This document shows positions 40,714-49,595 of a stretch of DNA of 64,000 bases, one piece after another. Where the stretch lies: positions 248,001 to 312,000 of the forward strand of contig NZ_QMHQ01000001.1 in the NCBI RefSeq assembly GCF_003313325.1, in the 5' to 3' direction. Numbering within the stretch: the first letter of the stretch is position 1; the number at the start of each line of letters is the position of its first letter. A model generated the notes under the pieces. That model worked only from the letters and a program-made list of their open reading frames with translations. It had not been told where the DNA came from and did no database searches. This DNA is from Pedobacter namyangjuensis (GTDB taxonomy: Bacteria > Bacteroidota > Bacteroidia > Sphingobacteriales > Sphingobacteriaceae). A program made the position numbers and the translations under genes.

Positions 40714-41266
40714 AATTAACTAGTGTATTGGTATAAAGTATTCTAAGTTTTTGTTTTGCTCTTGCCAAATAAACCCTGCTGGAGCTTTCGGGTATTTTTA
40801 GTAAAACTGCTATTTCCTGATGTGAAAAACCTTCAATTTCGAAAAGGTTAAATACCAGTTTGTGCAGTTCGGGCAAATCATCCAAAAGCTTTAAAATATC
40901 CTTAAAATTTAACGAGGCAATAACGTTAACTGCGGTAATGGGTTCGGCCTGTTCTATTACATCATCCAAAGGCAGAAAAACCTTTTTAGTTCTCAGAAAA
41001 TCTATCGCTGTGCGAGAAGCAATTTTTCCAATCCACCCTTTAAATGCCTTTTGTGCATGTTCGGTTTCTTTTGGAAAAACAAATTGATTAACAGCCTTAA
41101 AAACTTTTATAAACACATCGTTTACAAGCTCTTCGGCTTCGTCTCGGTTATTGGTATAGCGTAAAATAACGGCCATAAGGTATCCATAAAATGATTTATA
41201 GACCATTTCCTTACTTTTATTGTTGTTACTAACACAGCCTTTAATTACATCCTCAAATCCGAGCAT
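40694..41266 (-). CDS. ECF-type RNA polymerase sigma factor
   Basis: This 190-residue sigma factor has sigma2 (YKSFYGYLMAVILRYTNNRDEAEELVNDVFIKVFKAV) and sigma4 (LPELHKLVFNLFEIEGFSHQEIAVLLKIPESSSRVYLARAKQKL) joined by a short linker. There is no sigma1.1 or sigma3, as expected for ECF factors. It overlaps the probable anti-sigma gene by 20 bp. It likely controls envelope genes; targets are unknown. Confidence 0.93.
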   Translation of the reverse strand: MLGFEDVIKGCVSNNNKSKEMVYKSFYGYLMAVILRYTNNRDEAEELVNDVFIKVFKAVNQFVFPKETEHAQKAFKGWIGKIASRTAIDFLRTKKVFLPLDDVIEQAEPITAVNVIASLNFKDILKLLDDLPELHKLVFNLFEIEGFSHQEIAVLLKIPESSSRVYLARAKQKLRILYTNTLVNYETNRT

Positions 41267-41334
41267 TTAGTTTACTTCGTTTAAGGATTTTTATAATTTA
41301 ATCATGTATAAAAATACGAAACAATGTTTTTAAA

Positions 41335-41359
41335 AGCCACCAACCTTTTGTCGGTGGCT
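41335..41359 (-). terminator. Terminator of the DUF4397 gene
   Basis: AGCCACC/GGTGGCT forms a 7-bp GC-rich stem, followed leftward by TTTT, 10 bp after the stop codon at 41369. Confidence 0.65.
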
Positions 41360-41368
41360 CTGGATTTA

Positions 41369-42061
41369 CTATTTGTGTGTGAAAATAGCTACTCCAAATT
41401 TTGTATCGTCGGTAGCCGCGTTTAAGCCTTTCGCCCAAACAGTGTAAATTTTTCCGGCTTCTATTTTTACATTTTGCAAAGCGGTTTTAACTACTCCATC
41501 AGCAGTTTTTATATCGAAACTAACTTTTTCTGATGGATCTATCTCTACGATTGAGCTATTTGCTTTAAAAGCAACGCCGCTTGCCAAATTAGACGTTTGT
41601 CCGGTAATTGAAAGACTTAAAGGTGTAGCGTCTGGACTAACATTTACTAAACGAATACTCGCTTTTCCGGCAGTCGGAACTTTCAATTCATCTTCAACTA
41701 ACAAAATGTCAATATTATCTAACGCGTTAATCAAAAATGCCGAGTAACCTACTGACTGTTTTAAAGTATATTGCTTAGAGAAGATGGCAGTTGTACCTCC
41801 TTGTTTGGCAATTCTTAGTGTTCTTACACCCGAGTAGGCGTTTAAATAATCCATTTTTGTACCAAAAGAGAAATCATTTATGCTCGCTTTGGTATTGTCT
41901 ACGTAAACATCTAGTTTCTCAGTAGTTGGCGAAGCGTGAATTAAGCTTAATCCAGAAATTTCTACAGGTGTGTAATTATCATCGTTTTTCATACAAGATG
42001 ATAAACCAACAGTAATAGCAAGAGCGGCAATTATAGTTTTGAAGTTAAAATTCGTTTTCAT
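41369..42061 (-). CDS. DUF4397 domain-containing lipoprotein
   Basis: This 230-residue lipoprotein has the lipobox GLSSC at residue 23. The body matches DUF4397: LSLIHASPTTEKLDVYVDNTK, LNAYSGVRTLRIAKQGG and ASIRLVNVSPDATPLSLSI, two related beta-sandwich halves. Members of this family sit on the Bacteroidota cell surface or in the periplasm; no activity is known. A perfect 16-bp palindrome lies 24 bp upstream of its start. Confidence 0.88.
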   Translation of the reverse strand: MKTNFNFKTIIAALAITVGLSSCMKNDDNYTPVEISGLSLIHASPTTEKLDVYVDNTKASINDFSFGTKMDYLNAYSGVRTLRIAKQGGTTAIFSKQYTLKQSVGYSAFLINALDNIDILLVEDELKVPTAGKASIRLVNVSPDATPLSLSITGQTSNLASGVAFKANSSIVEIDPSEKVSFDIKTADGVVKTALQNVKIEAGKIYTVWAKGLNAATDDTKFGVAIFTHK

Positions 42062-42084
42062 TTCTTAGTTTTTAATTAAATAAA

Positions 42085-42100
42085 GTTAACGGCCGTTAAC
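42085..42100. promoter_or_regulatory. Perfect 16-bp palindrome upstream of the DUF4397 gene
   Basis: GTTAACGGCCGTTAAC is its own complement and lies between the start of the DUF4397 gene and the stop of the beta-barrel gene. It has no loop, so an operator is more likely than a terminator, but neither is shown. Confidence 0.45.
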
Positions 42101-42156
42101 AATTACCTTAACGTACCTGAAATACAAAACGCTACAGCTAAAAAAAATATTTTAAA

Positions 42157-45000
42157 TTAATCTGCATCAACACGAATGTGCTTGCCTCCAAAACGCGATA
42201 AATTATAACTTACACCAAGTGTAAAAACCCTTGTAACCAAATTACTTCTACGATCGATAATAGAATTGCCAGACACAAAACGGTTAAGGTTATTGTTTTG
42301 ATTTAGTAAATCGTTTGCGCTTAAGTTTAGGCTAAGCGTTTTATCTTTTAAAAACATCTTGCTTAAGTTGGCATCTAAAATTAGCGGGTTGCTGTTTTGT
42401 AATGAAAACCCGGTGTTAATTCTTTTAGCAGAGCGGAAACCTACTCTATAACTTTTCTTTATCGTAAAATTTCCATTCAGGCTAAAATCATAGCTCTCAA
42501 AATTTCTCAAAGCTGTTTGGTTATCCTCACTATCATTTTTTGTTCCGTTATAGCTTATATTAGCGTTAAGGCTGAAGTTTTTATTGTTGTATCTACCCTC
42601 TACGCTAGCCCGGTAATTATGGGTTCGCAGAAACGTTGCACCACTTACTTGCCCCAAATTTCCTAAAAGGATATCTCCACCTATCATACCCTGGTTGTAA
42701 AAATTGTTATTTGAACTAAAGCTATAATTGGCATTAGCCGACGCACTAAAGTTCTTTGCAGAAGCAGATGCCCTTAAATTTTGCGAGAAATTTATTCCCT
42801 TGTTAAAATTTTTCTCGTTATTGATAAATACGGCTCTGTTAGAAATACCAAAATTACCACCGTAAGAAAAAGAGAACTTATTTTTCTTTATGGGTATATT
42901 TATGCTATAATTACTACCAATACTATATGTACCATTGGTGTTTTCGTACCTGGTTTCTTGCTTTAAACTGTTTAATGTATCTGGTATAATAATTACATTG
43001 GTAACTATTTCATTTTGGGTAGCCGAGAAACTTAAACCACTTTGCACCGATAAACCCGATTTTACATTTACGTAGTTAAAGCCCGAAGATATACTATGAT
43101 TGAAAGAAGGTTTTAAAAAAGGATTACCAACAATTACATTTTGCAAATTCTGCGTATTTCTAATAGGCTGCAACTGAAATGGTTGGGGATTACTGTTGTT
43201 CCCACTGTAGTTTATACTTAGTGTCTTGCCTTTTTCAAAGGTTCTGCCTACATTAAAATTGGGCGAGTAATTGAAATTATTATTCTGTATTTTTTGGTTT
43301 AGGTTGATGTAATTACTGCTTAGCAAAGTTGGCCTTGCGTTAAAACCCAAATTGTAGCGCATTTTTTTCGAGTTGTAATTATAATTTATGCCTAACGACT
43401 GATTGATGCCTATTGAGGTAAAATCTGTACTTAGCGAGTCTATAAATCTTGATTGCTGATCGATATTATCTAGCACAAACGTAGAAACCGAATTGCTGTT
43501 TCTGTTTGCGTTAATGTTATAGTTAAAGTTTAAACTTTGCCTTGCTAAACTATCCTTCAGCTTTTTTAGGCCCAAACTATAGTTAAAACCGAAACCAAAG
43601 CTTTGTCCATCACTTTGTGTAATTAAGTTTCTGGTGAGTAAAGAATCTTTCTCTAAAACCTGCGTGTCTTTATCGTAGTAAAGCGTGTTTGTGCTAATAT
43701 TCTGATCTGAGTTAGAATTGCTTGCGTTTACGCTAAAATTTGCAGAAAACCCATTTTTGCTGTTTTTTAGCTTTTTAGAAATATTAAAATTAGCATTTAA
43801 CCTTGGCGATCTGCTATTAGAAAGCCTGTAATTTTTTAGATCTTGGCGTATTACACCAGACTGTTGATTAAAAGAGTTGCTAATATTCTCGTTTTCGTTG
43901 TACGAAGCGCCAATCGTACCATTTAAAAACAGAACTTTATTGTTAAAATTCAGATTTACGTTGGCACCGTGGTTGTAGCTCCTATTTTCGCCATTACTTA
44001 CCGAGTTACTATAAAACGTACCCAGTGGATTTACTGTTTCTACAGCCTGCTCATTATTGTTTGCGCTATTATTGTTCGAAAAATTATAACCTCCGCCACC
44101 ATTTAAAAAATTAGTAATCTTATCAGAATGCGTTGCCGATAAAGCTATATTTCTGCTGTTTCCGGCGCCGTTGTTAAACGTGCCGCCGTTTATAAAACCA
44201 TTACTTTGTTTGGTGCCGTTCCAAAAATTCATACTCGCATTTCCAGATAGCTGGTCGTTAGTACCACCAGATAAACCAGAATTACCAAACTTGCCCTTAT
44301 TCATGCCGGGCTTGGTAACTATATTTAACATCTTTGCCGGCTCGCCAATTTTAATTCCGGTAAAGTTGGCCTCATCGCCAAAATCATCAATAACCTGAAT
44401 TTTGGCCACAATTGCTGCTGGCAGTTTGCTAATAAAGTCTTTCACGTTACTGGTAAAAAAATCCTTTCCGTCCACACGTAGCTTAACCATTTCCTTGCCC
44501 ATGGTTTTGACATTATACTCATCATCTACCTCCAGTCCCGGAAACTGTTTAATCAAATCTGCAACGTTATCTCCTTCTAAAACTTGGTAAGCTGCAGCAT
44601 TATATTCAACCGTATCTTGCATAATCCTAATTGGATTTGGCTTAGATTTTATCTCTACCTCTTTCAGCATGTTACCAGCTAATCTGAGTTCAATGGCGTT
44701 TAATTCTAGCGTTTTACTATCGCCAAAACTATAGTTAGCACTAAAACTGTGGTAACCCATCGAAGTAATAGTGAGCACAAAAGAAGAAGCCTTTATTTTC
44801 GAAAAGCTGAAATAACCTTTCTCATTTGTGGTTGTTTGCAAGGTATCGTTGCCAGCAATAATTTTTACGTTCGCTCCTTCAACAGCCGTTTTTGTAGTAT
44901 CGGTTACCGAACCACTTATACGCCTGTTACCCTGCGCAAGCACATTGGTAGCACTTAATAGCCATAAAATTAATAGCAAAAATGAGTAGCGTATTTTCAA
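42157..45000 (-). CDS. Outer-membrane beta-barrel protein with CarboxypepD_reg-like and plug-like domains
   Basis: This 947-residue protein has a signal peptide (MKIRYSFLLLILWLLSATNVLAQ), a CarboxypepD_reg-like domain at ~25-115 (ISGSVTDTTKTAVEGANVKI, TTNEKGYFSFSKI), and a TonB-plug-like region at ~120-235 (YNAAAYQVLEGDNVADLIKQF, IQVIDDFGDEANFTG). The remaining ~700 residues are Asn/Ser-rich beta strands of an outer-membrane barrel, ending FTLGVSYNLSRFGGKHIRVD. It is like the large 'outer membrane beta-barrel family' proteins, not a SusC with a partner SusD. The substrate is unknown. A TAAGTTTG element at 45020-45027 precedes it. Confidence 0.88.
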   Translation of the reverse strand: MKIRYSFLLLILWLLSATNVLAQGNRRISGSVTDTTKTAVEGANVKIIAGNDTLQTTTNEKGYFSFSKIKASSFVLTITSMGYHSFSANYSFGDSKTLELNAIELRLAGNMLKEVEIKSKPNPIRIMQDTVEYNAAAYQVLEGDNVADLIKQFPGLEVDDEYNVKTMGKEMVKLRVDGKDFFTSNVKDFISKLPAAIVAKIQVIDDFGDEANFTGIKIGEPAKMLNIVTKPGMNKGKFGNSGLSGGTNDQLSGNASMNFWNGTKQSNGFINGGTFNNGAGNSRNIALSATHSDKITNFLNGGGGYNFSNNNSANNNEQAVETVNPLGTFYSNSVSNGENRSYNHGANVNLNFNNKVLFLNGTIGASYNENENISNSFNQQSGVIRQDLKNYRLSNSRSPRLNANFNISKKLKNSKNGFSANFSVNASNSNSDQNISTNTLYYDKDTQVLEKDSLLTRNLITQSDGQSFGFGFNYSLGLKKLKDSLARQSLNFNYNINANRNSNSVSTFVLDNIDQQSRFIDSLSTDFTSIGINQSLGINYNYNSKKMRYNLGFNARPTLLSSNYINLNQKIQNNNFNYSPNFNVGRTFEKGKTLSINYSGNNSNPQPFQLQPIRNTQNLQNVIVGNPFLKPSFNHSISSGFNYVNVKSGLSVQSGLSFSATQNEIVTNVIIIPDTLNSLKQETRYENTNGTYSIGSNYSINIPIKKNKFSFSYGGNFGISNRAVFINNEKNFNKGINFSQNLRASASAKNFSASANANYSFSSNNNFYNQGMIGGDILLGNLGQVSGATFLRTHNYRASVEGRYNNKNFSLNANISYNGTKNDSEDNQTALRNFESYDFSLNGNFTIKKSYRVGFRSAKRINTGFSLQNSNPLILDANLSKMFLKDKTLSLNLSANDLLNQNNNLNRFVSGNSIIDRRSNLVTRVFTLGVSYNLSRFGGKHIRVDAD

Positions 45001-45689
45001 GAGACGTAGGTTAGTATTACAAACTTAATCTTTAGTTTTCAGCAATTTATCTTTTTTAAAATAATTTAACTAAAACTTTAAATACGATTGTATAATCTAA
45101 CTTTTTCCATAAAATAGATTTTCTTTTTTGAAGCGCAACAACCGTGCATAAATCAAGGCGTCCTCCTTCTTTCAGCTAAATTTCCGGCGAACGATATTGC
45201 AAACGCCACGCGTCGGGAACCCGGAAGATATCGCTTCAATAAGGGCTATTGAATTTCTTTACTACAACTATTTGGGGATTGCCGGGCCAAAGAACTAATG
45301 CCGTTGTACAATAAACCTTATGGAAGCGGGCACGCAGTAAAGCGTACAGAAGGACTAATTGCCGATATACACCAGCATCGTTTTTCTAAATCAACCTATC
45401 CATTTACAACATCTGTGCTCATCGTGTATATCTGTGGCTAAAAACAGATACTTCTGGGAGTCACCAATCCATCATCTTTTTTCCAAATCATTTTACCAAT
45501 TTAAATATCTGTGTTCATCCAGCAAATCTGTGGTAAAACCAATTTAAATAGATTACTTCGAAAGCCTGAAATCCATCGTCGTTCTTTCTAATCATCCTAT
45601 TCACTTACAAAATCTGTGCTCATCGTATATATCTGTGGCTAAAATAGATTGCATAAAACAATGAACACAAACACTCGCACCGATGCTGT
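45001..45689. repeat. Long intergenic region with dispersed and degenerate tandem repeats
   Basis: No gene is seen in 689 bp. TAAGTTTG (leftward, 45020-45027) is the -7 candidate for the barrel gene. From about 45129 a mosaic element starts TTTGAAGCGCAA (also at 28391) and continues to about 45395; it contains GATATTGC/GATATCGC modules and a GAAGCG/CGCTTC inverted pair. From about 45398 to 45650 three copies of a degenerate unit ATCTGTGYTCATC...ATCTGTGG appear (near 45411, 45508 and 45615). Short frames inside these repeats are not genes. Confidence 0.6.
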
Positions 45690-46907
45690 TTACTTTTTCT
45701 TTAGTTCGATAACCGTGATTTCTGGCCAAATACCAACCCTACCAGAAAACCCGATGAAGCCAAATCCACGATTTACATTTAGCACACGCCCATTTTCTTC
45801 CTTAATGCCCGCCCAATGTTTGTAACGCAGTTTTACAGGACTCCATTTAATACCAAAAGCCTCTATACCGAACTGCATACCATGCGTGTGCCCCGCCAAA
45901 GCCAAATGTATTTTATTGGGATTATCTTTAACTTGCGCCTCCCAGTGAGAGGGATCATGAGATAGCAAAACTTTAAAATCAGCCACACTCGTTCCCTGTA
46001 GCGCTTTTTTCAAATCACCTCTTTCTCCAAAACCCAGTCCCCAGTTTTCTATACCAGCCAATATTATTTTTTGGCCGTCTTTACTTAGCTCAATGTGTTC
46101 ATCTAACAACAAACGGAAACCTAATTCTGCATGGTACTTTTTAAGCTGTTGCAAATTTCCCTGCTTAACTAATTCATTTTCCCATTTCACATAATCGCCA
46201 TAGTCATGGTTGCCCAACACAGAAAACTGACCATATTTTGCTTTAATTTGAGAAAAATGACCAATCCAAGGCTTAATTTCTTCGGCTTTGTTATTTACCA
46301 AATCGCCTGTAAACACAAACAAATCAGACTGTTGTTCATTAATTAGGTTAATACCTTTTTGAACTTGTTTTGCATTTGTAAAACTACCGGCATGCACATC
46401 GGAAATTTGCGTTATGGTGAAACCATCAAATGCCGATGGTAGCTCATCAAAATAAAGTGTGTGCTTAATAACCCGGTATGCATATTTACCTCTAGAAATA
46501 CCGTAAATAAACGCTAAAATAAGTAGACATGTTAACAAGATTCCCAAATAAACGCCGTTTAAAGGCCTTTCCGGATAAATGAAATTACCTTCAGACACGT
46601 AACTGATTGCACCGGAAATTAACCTATAGCCATCTGTAAGTAATTCGGTTAGCACAAAAACTATTAGCGAAGCAAAGTAAATTAACAATGCATGGGCACT
46701 AAATTTAAAAACGAGGGTTTGCCCATTAGTGTCAAGTTTGGAGATGCTATAGCTTAACAATGCCAATAGCACTATCGGAATTACCCAAAGCAAAGAAAGT
46801 ATTGTACCAGGTACAATAGGCGTTAAAACGTTTATTACATATCCGTTAACTAGCAAAAAGAAAGTTACAAATATCAAAAAAGGTATTAGCGGAAATCGTC
46901 TTTTCAT
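45690..46907 (-). CDS. Membrane-anchored metallophosphoesterase
   Basis: This 405-residue protein begins with three or four membrane helices (residues ~1-145; IPFLIFVTFFLLVNGYVI, ALLIYFASLIVFVLTELL, YLGILLTCLLILAFIYG). The catalytic part has QISDVHAGS (DxH), FTGDLVNNK (GDxxN), VLGNHDYGDY (GNHD), LLSHDP and LAGHTHGMQFG (GHTHGG-like). This is the YaeI/YkuE-type layout, where the enzyme may act on lipid phosphates at the membrane. The gene stands alone and precedes the htpG terminator. Confidence 0.9.
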   Translation of the reverse strand: MKRRFPLIPFLIFVTFFLLVNGYVINVLTPIVPGTILSLLWVIPIVLLALLSYSISKLDTNGQTLVFKFSAHALLIYFASLIVFVLTELLTDGYRLISGAISYVSEGNFIYPERPLNGVYLGILLTCLLILAFIYGISRGKYAYRVIKHTLYFDELPSAFDGFTITQISDVHAGSFTNAKQVQKGINLINEQQSDLFVFTGDLVNNKAEEIKPWIGHFSQIKAKYGQFSVLGNHDYGDYVKWENELVKQGNLQQLKKYHAELGFRLLLDEHIELSKDGQKIILAGIENWGLGFGERGDLKKALQGTSVADFKVLLSHDPSHWEAQVKDNPNKIHLALAGHTHGMQFGIEAFGIKWSPVKLRYKHWAGIKEENGRVLNVNRGFGFIGFSGRVGIWPEITVIELKKK

Positions 46908-46920
46908 AAAATTATCAAAA

Positions 46921-46953
46921 AAACCTCGTAGGTTTTTGAAACCTACGAGGTTT
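46921..46953 (-). terminator. Terminator in the htpG to phosphoesterase interval
   Basis: A perfect 15-bp stem (AAACCTCGTAGGTTT and complement) with a 3-nt loop runs leftward into seven Ts. It lies about 120 bp after htpG and just before the next start codon. Confidence 0.75.
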
Positions 46954-47075
46954 ATATATTACTAATGGCTAGTGTCTCCACCAGCCATCTTGTTTGCATT
47001 TTCGGTAGATGCAACACCAACCGATAGTTTAATCTATAAATGATTCCTTGTACCTCGGAATGACAACAAAGGAGC

Positions 47076-48962
47076 TTATATAAGCTCTACACTTCTGCTT
47101 ACAAAAGCAGTTAATTCTGCACCAGTTAACATGCCTTGCGAAAGTAAAGCCAAATCAACCGCTTGTTTTGCAAATTTACTTTGCTCATCTGCATCAGCCG
47201 ACGCTAAAATTTTACTTACCAGCTTATGGTTTCCATTAATGGCAACTTTGTAGCTGTCTGGCATGCTTCCATAAAAGCTCATTCCGCCACCCATTTTGGC
47301 CATGTCTTTCATGCGTCGCATAAACTCATCCATAGTAACAGTTACCGGAGAATCATCTGGACTTAAGCCAACTACTTCTACCGTATAGCCTGGTTTAGTA
47401 ATCGCTTTTTCGAAAATCTCTTTCACTTTTGTGGTTTGATCTTCGCTTAAAACAGATTCTAAAACTTCGTCTTTTTCAATTAGACTGCTAGCAACACTTG
47501 CATCAACACGTTTCAATTGTGTTTTTTCTAATTTTTGCTCTAAGCTGCTCACAAAGTGATTATCAATTGGAGAATTCATTACCAAAACATCGTAACCTTT
47601 TTTCTCGGCAGACTGAATAAAACCATCTTGTTTATCAGGATCTGTAGTGTACAAATACACTACGTTTCCGTTTTTATCTGTTTGCGCTGGCGCAACTTTT
47701 TCTTTGTACTCTTCAAAAGTAAAGTTCTCGCCTTTGGTGTTAGTTAACAATGCGAAATCTTTGCCTTTATCGTAGAATTTTTCTTCGCTAATCATTCCGT
47801 ATTTAACAAACAGCCCGATATTGCTCCATTTCTCTTCGTAAGCTTTACGGTCTTTGTTAAATAACTCAGCTAATTTATCAGCTACTTTTTTAGTAATGTA
47901 ACTGTTGATTTTTTTAACGTTGCTATCTGCCTGTAAGAAACTTCTAGATACATTTAACGGAATATCTGGAGAATCGATTACACCATGCAATAACATCAAA
48001 AATTCTGGAACAATGTCTTTTACCTCGTCAGTAATGAACACTTGGCGAGAGAACAATTTGATTTTGTTGCGTTGCATATCAAAATCGTCCTTCACTTTAG
48101 GGAAATATAAAACTCCCGTTAGGTTAAAAGGATAATCAACGTTTAAGTGGATCCAAAATAACGGATCTTCTGAAAATGGATAAAGCTGTTTGTAGAAATC
48201 TAAATAATTCTCGTCTGACAAATCTGCAGGCGATTTAGTCCAGATTGGGTTAGTTGTGTTGACGATGTTATCAACCTCAACCGATGTATATTTTGTTTTT
48301 CCTTCTTCGTCAACACCGTCTTCTTCTTGTTCTGTTTTAGTACCGAACTTAATTGGAACAGGCAAGAATTTAGCATACTTATCTAAAATTTCTTGCAGTT
48401 TTTGCTCACTTAAAAATTCTTCAGACTCTGCATTAACATGTAATATGATACTTGTACCGCGTGTAGTTCTACTACCTTCGCTAATTTCGAAAGACGTACT
48501 ACCGTCGCAAGTCCATTTTGCAGGCTCTGCACCATCCTGGTAAGATAATGTTTGTATTTCTACTAAATCTGCAACCATAAATGCTGAGTAGAAACCTAAA
48601 CCAAACTTACCTATAATCTCGTTAGCGTCTTTTGCATCCTTAAATTTCTCTACAAACTCGCTAGCGCCAGAGAAAGCAACCTGATTGATGTATTTTTTAA
48701 TTTCTTCGGCAGTCATACCCAAACCATTATCGCTAATGGTAATGGTTTTAGCCGTTGCATCTAAGCTAACTTCAACCAATGGCTCACCAACCTCGCCATT
48801 ATATTGGCCTAAAGCGCCTAATCGTTTTATTTTTTGAACCGCATCAACTGCGTTAGAAACTAATTCCCTTAAAAAGATTTCATTATCCGAATACAGGAAT
48901 TTCTTGATGATTGGGAAAATGTTTTCTGTGTGTATGGAAATACTTCCTTTTTCTGTCGTCAT
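47076..48962 (-). CDS. htpG: Molecular chaperone HtpG (Hsp90)
   Basis: This 628-residue chaperone has the GHKL ATPase at the N-terminus: FLRELVSNAVDAVQKI, TISDNGLGMTAEEI, and IIGKFGLGFYSAFMVAD, with TRGTSIILHV closing the site. The middle domain has DFYKQLYPFSEDPLFWIHLNVDYPF and GVIDSPDIPLNVSRSFLQAD, and the C-terminal dimerisation domain ends LTAFVSRSVELI. I chose ATG 48962 (MTTEKGSISIHTEN) since the family starts there; the longer frame reads through the promoter region. Confidence 0.97.
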   Translation of the reverse strand: MTTEKGSISIHTENIFPIIKKFLYSDNEIFLRELVSNAVDAVQKIKRLGALGQYNGEVGEPLVEVSLDATAKTITISDNGLGMTAEEIKKYINQVAFSGASEFVEKFKDAKDANEIIGKFGLGFYSAFMVADLVEIQTLSYQDGAEPAKWTCDGSTSFEISEGSRTTRGTSIILHVNAESEEFLSEQKLQEILDKYAKFLPVPIKFGTKTEQEEDGVDEEGKTKYTSVEVDNIVNTTNPIWTKSPADLSDENYLDFYKQLYPFSEDPLFWIHLNVDYPFNLTGVLYFPKVKDDFDMQRNKIKLFSRQVFITDEVKDIVPEFLMLLHGVIDSPDIPLNVSRSFLQADSNVKKINSYITKKVADKLAELFNKDRKAYEEKWSNIGLFVKYGMISEEKFYDKGKDFALLTNTKGENFTFEEYKEKVAPAQTDKNGNVVYLYTTDPDKQDGFIQSAEKKGYDVLVMNSPIDNHFVSSLEQKLEKTQLKRVDASVASSLIEKDEVLESVLSEDQTTKVKEIFEKAITKPGYTVEVVGLSPDDSPVTVTMDEFMRRMKDMAKMGGGMSFYGSMPDSYKVAINGNHKLVSKILASADADEQSKFAKQAVDLALLSQGMLTGAELTAFVSRSVELI

Positions 48963-48999
48963 AATTAATTTATAATTTTTTTGATGATACTTATTGCTT

Positions 49000-49015
49000 A
49001 TCAATGCTTGTTCCA
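49000..49015 (-). promoter_or_regulatory. Possible -24/-12-like promoter element of htpG
   Basis: Read leftward, TTGGAACAAGCATTGATA has GG and GA separated by 10 nt, similar to a sigma54 site (TGGCACG-N4-TTGC) though the -12 GC is replaced by GA. The gene is a heat-shock gene, so a non-housekeeping promoter would make sense. Tentative. Confidence 0.25.
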
Positions 49016-49093
49016 AAAGAATTAACAAGTCAAAATGACAGCCTGTTGATTTTACAATTAGCAATGCAACCACGTTAATTACACAATGTTGCG

Positions 49094-49101
49094 TATCTTT
49101 G
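49094..49101 (+). promoter_or_regulatory. -7 element of the membrane protein/M16 operon
   Basis: TATCTTTG, exact TAnnTTTG, lies 33 bp before ATG 49134. Confidence 0.5.
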
Positions 49102-49133
49102 CATCGTTAACGCTTAAAAATATATCCCATAAA

Positions 49134-49580
49134 ATGAAGTTAAAACCTATTCAGTTAATCCATACCGCTTTTTGCGTTGCCGTTTTTATTTTTGGCGCAG
49201 TAACCCTTTTTATAAACAAAGATATTTTGGTTTTTAGCACGCAAATGGCAAACGAAGGGGCCTTGAATTTGCTTTTTCCTTTAATTGGCTTAATTAGCAT
49301 TTCTATTGGCATATTTTTATACAATAGAATGATGGCCGGGATTGACGAAACAGACTCTTTTGAAACAAAATTTACCAAATACCAAACTGCTTTTTTGGTT
49401 AAATGCGCATTATTTGAGGCCGGCGCTTTGTTAAACATTGTGGCTTGTTTTATTACCGGCAATAGCATTTTTATGGTTTTTGCCGGCATAAGCTTTTTAG
49501 CGTTGTTAATGAGCAGACCAATAAAAGAGAAAATTGTAGAGGAATTGAAATTACAATATCCCGACACAGAAAATTTATAA
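49134..49580 (+). CDS. Four-helix membrane protein, unknown function
   Basis: This 148-residue protein has about four membrane helices (LIHTAFCVAVFIFGAVTLFI, LLFPLIGLISISIGIFLY, FLVKCALFEAGALLNIVACF, MVFAGISFLALL). No family is recognised beyond Bacteroidota hypothetical membrane proteins. I chose ATG 49134 because the earlier ATG at 49086 lies across the promoter element. The M16 peptidase gene starts 15 bp downstream, so they are probably co-transcribed. Confidence 0.75.
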   Translation: MKLKPIQLIHTAFCVAVFIFGAVTLFINKDILVFSTQMANEGALNLLFPLIGLISISIGIFLYNRMMAGIDETDSFETKFTKYQTAFLVKCALFEAGALLNIVACFITGNSIFMVFAGISFLALLMSRPIKEKIVEELKLQYPDTENL

Positions 49581-49595
49581 TTGCCTAGGCAAAAC

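Noticed and set aside
45359..45547. 62-codon frame in the barrel-phosphoesterase interval
   Set aside because: It is made from the degenerate ATCTGTG repeats.
45398..45650. CRISPR-like array
   Set aside because: Only three units, strongly diverged, with unlike spacing and no cas genes.
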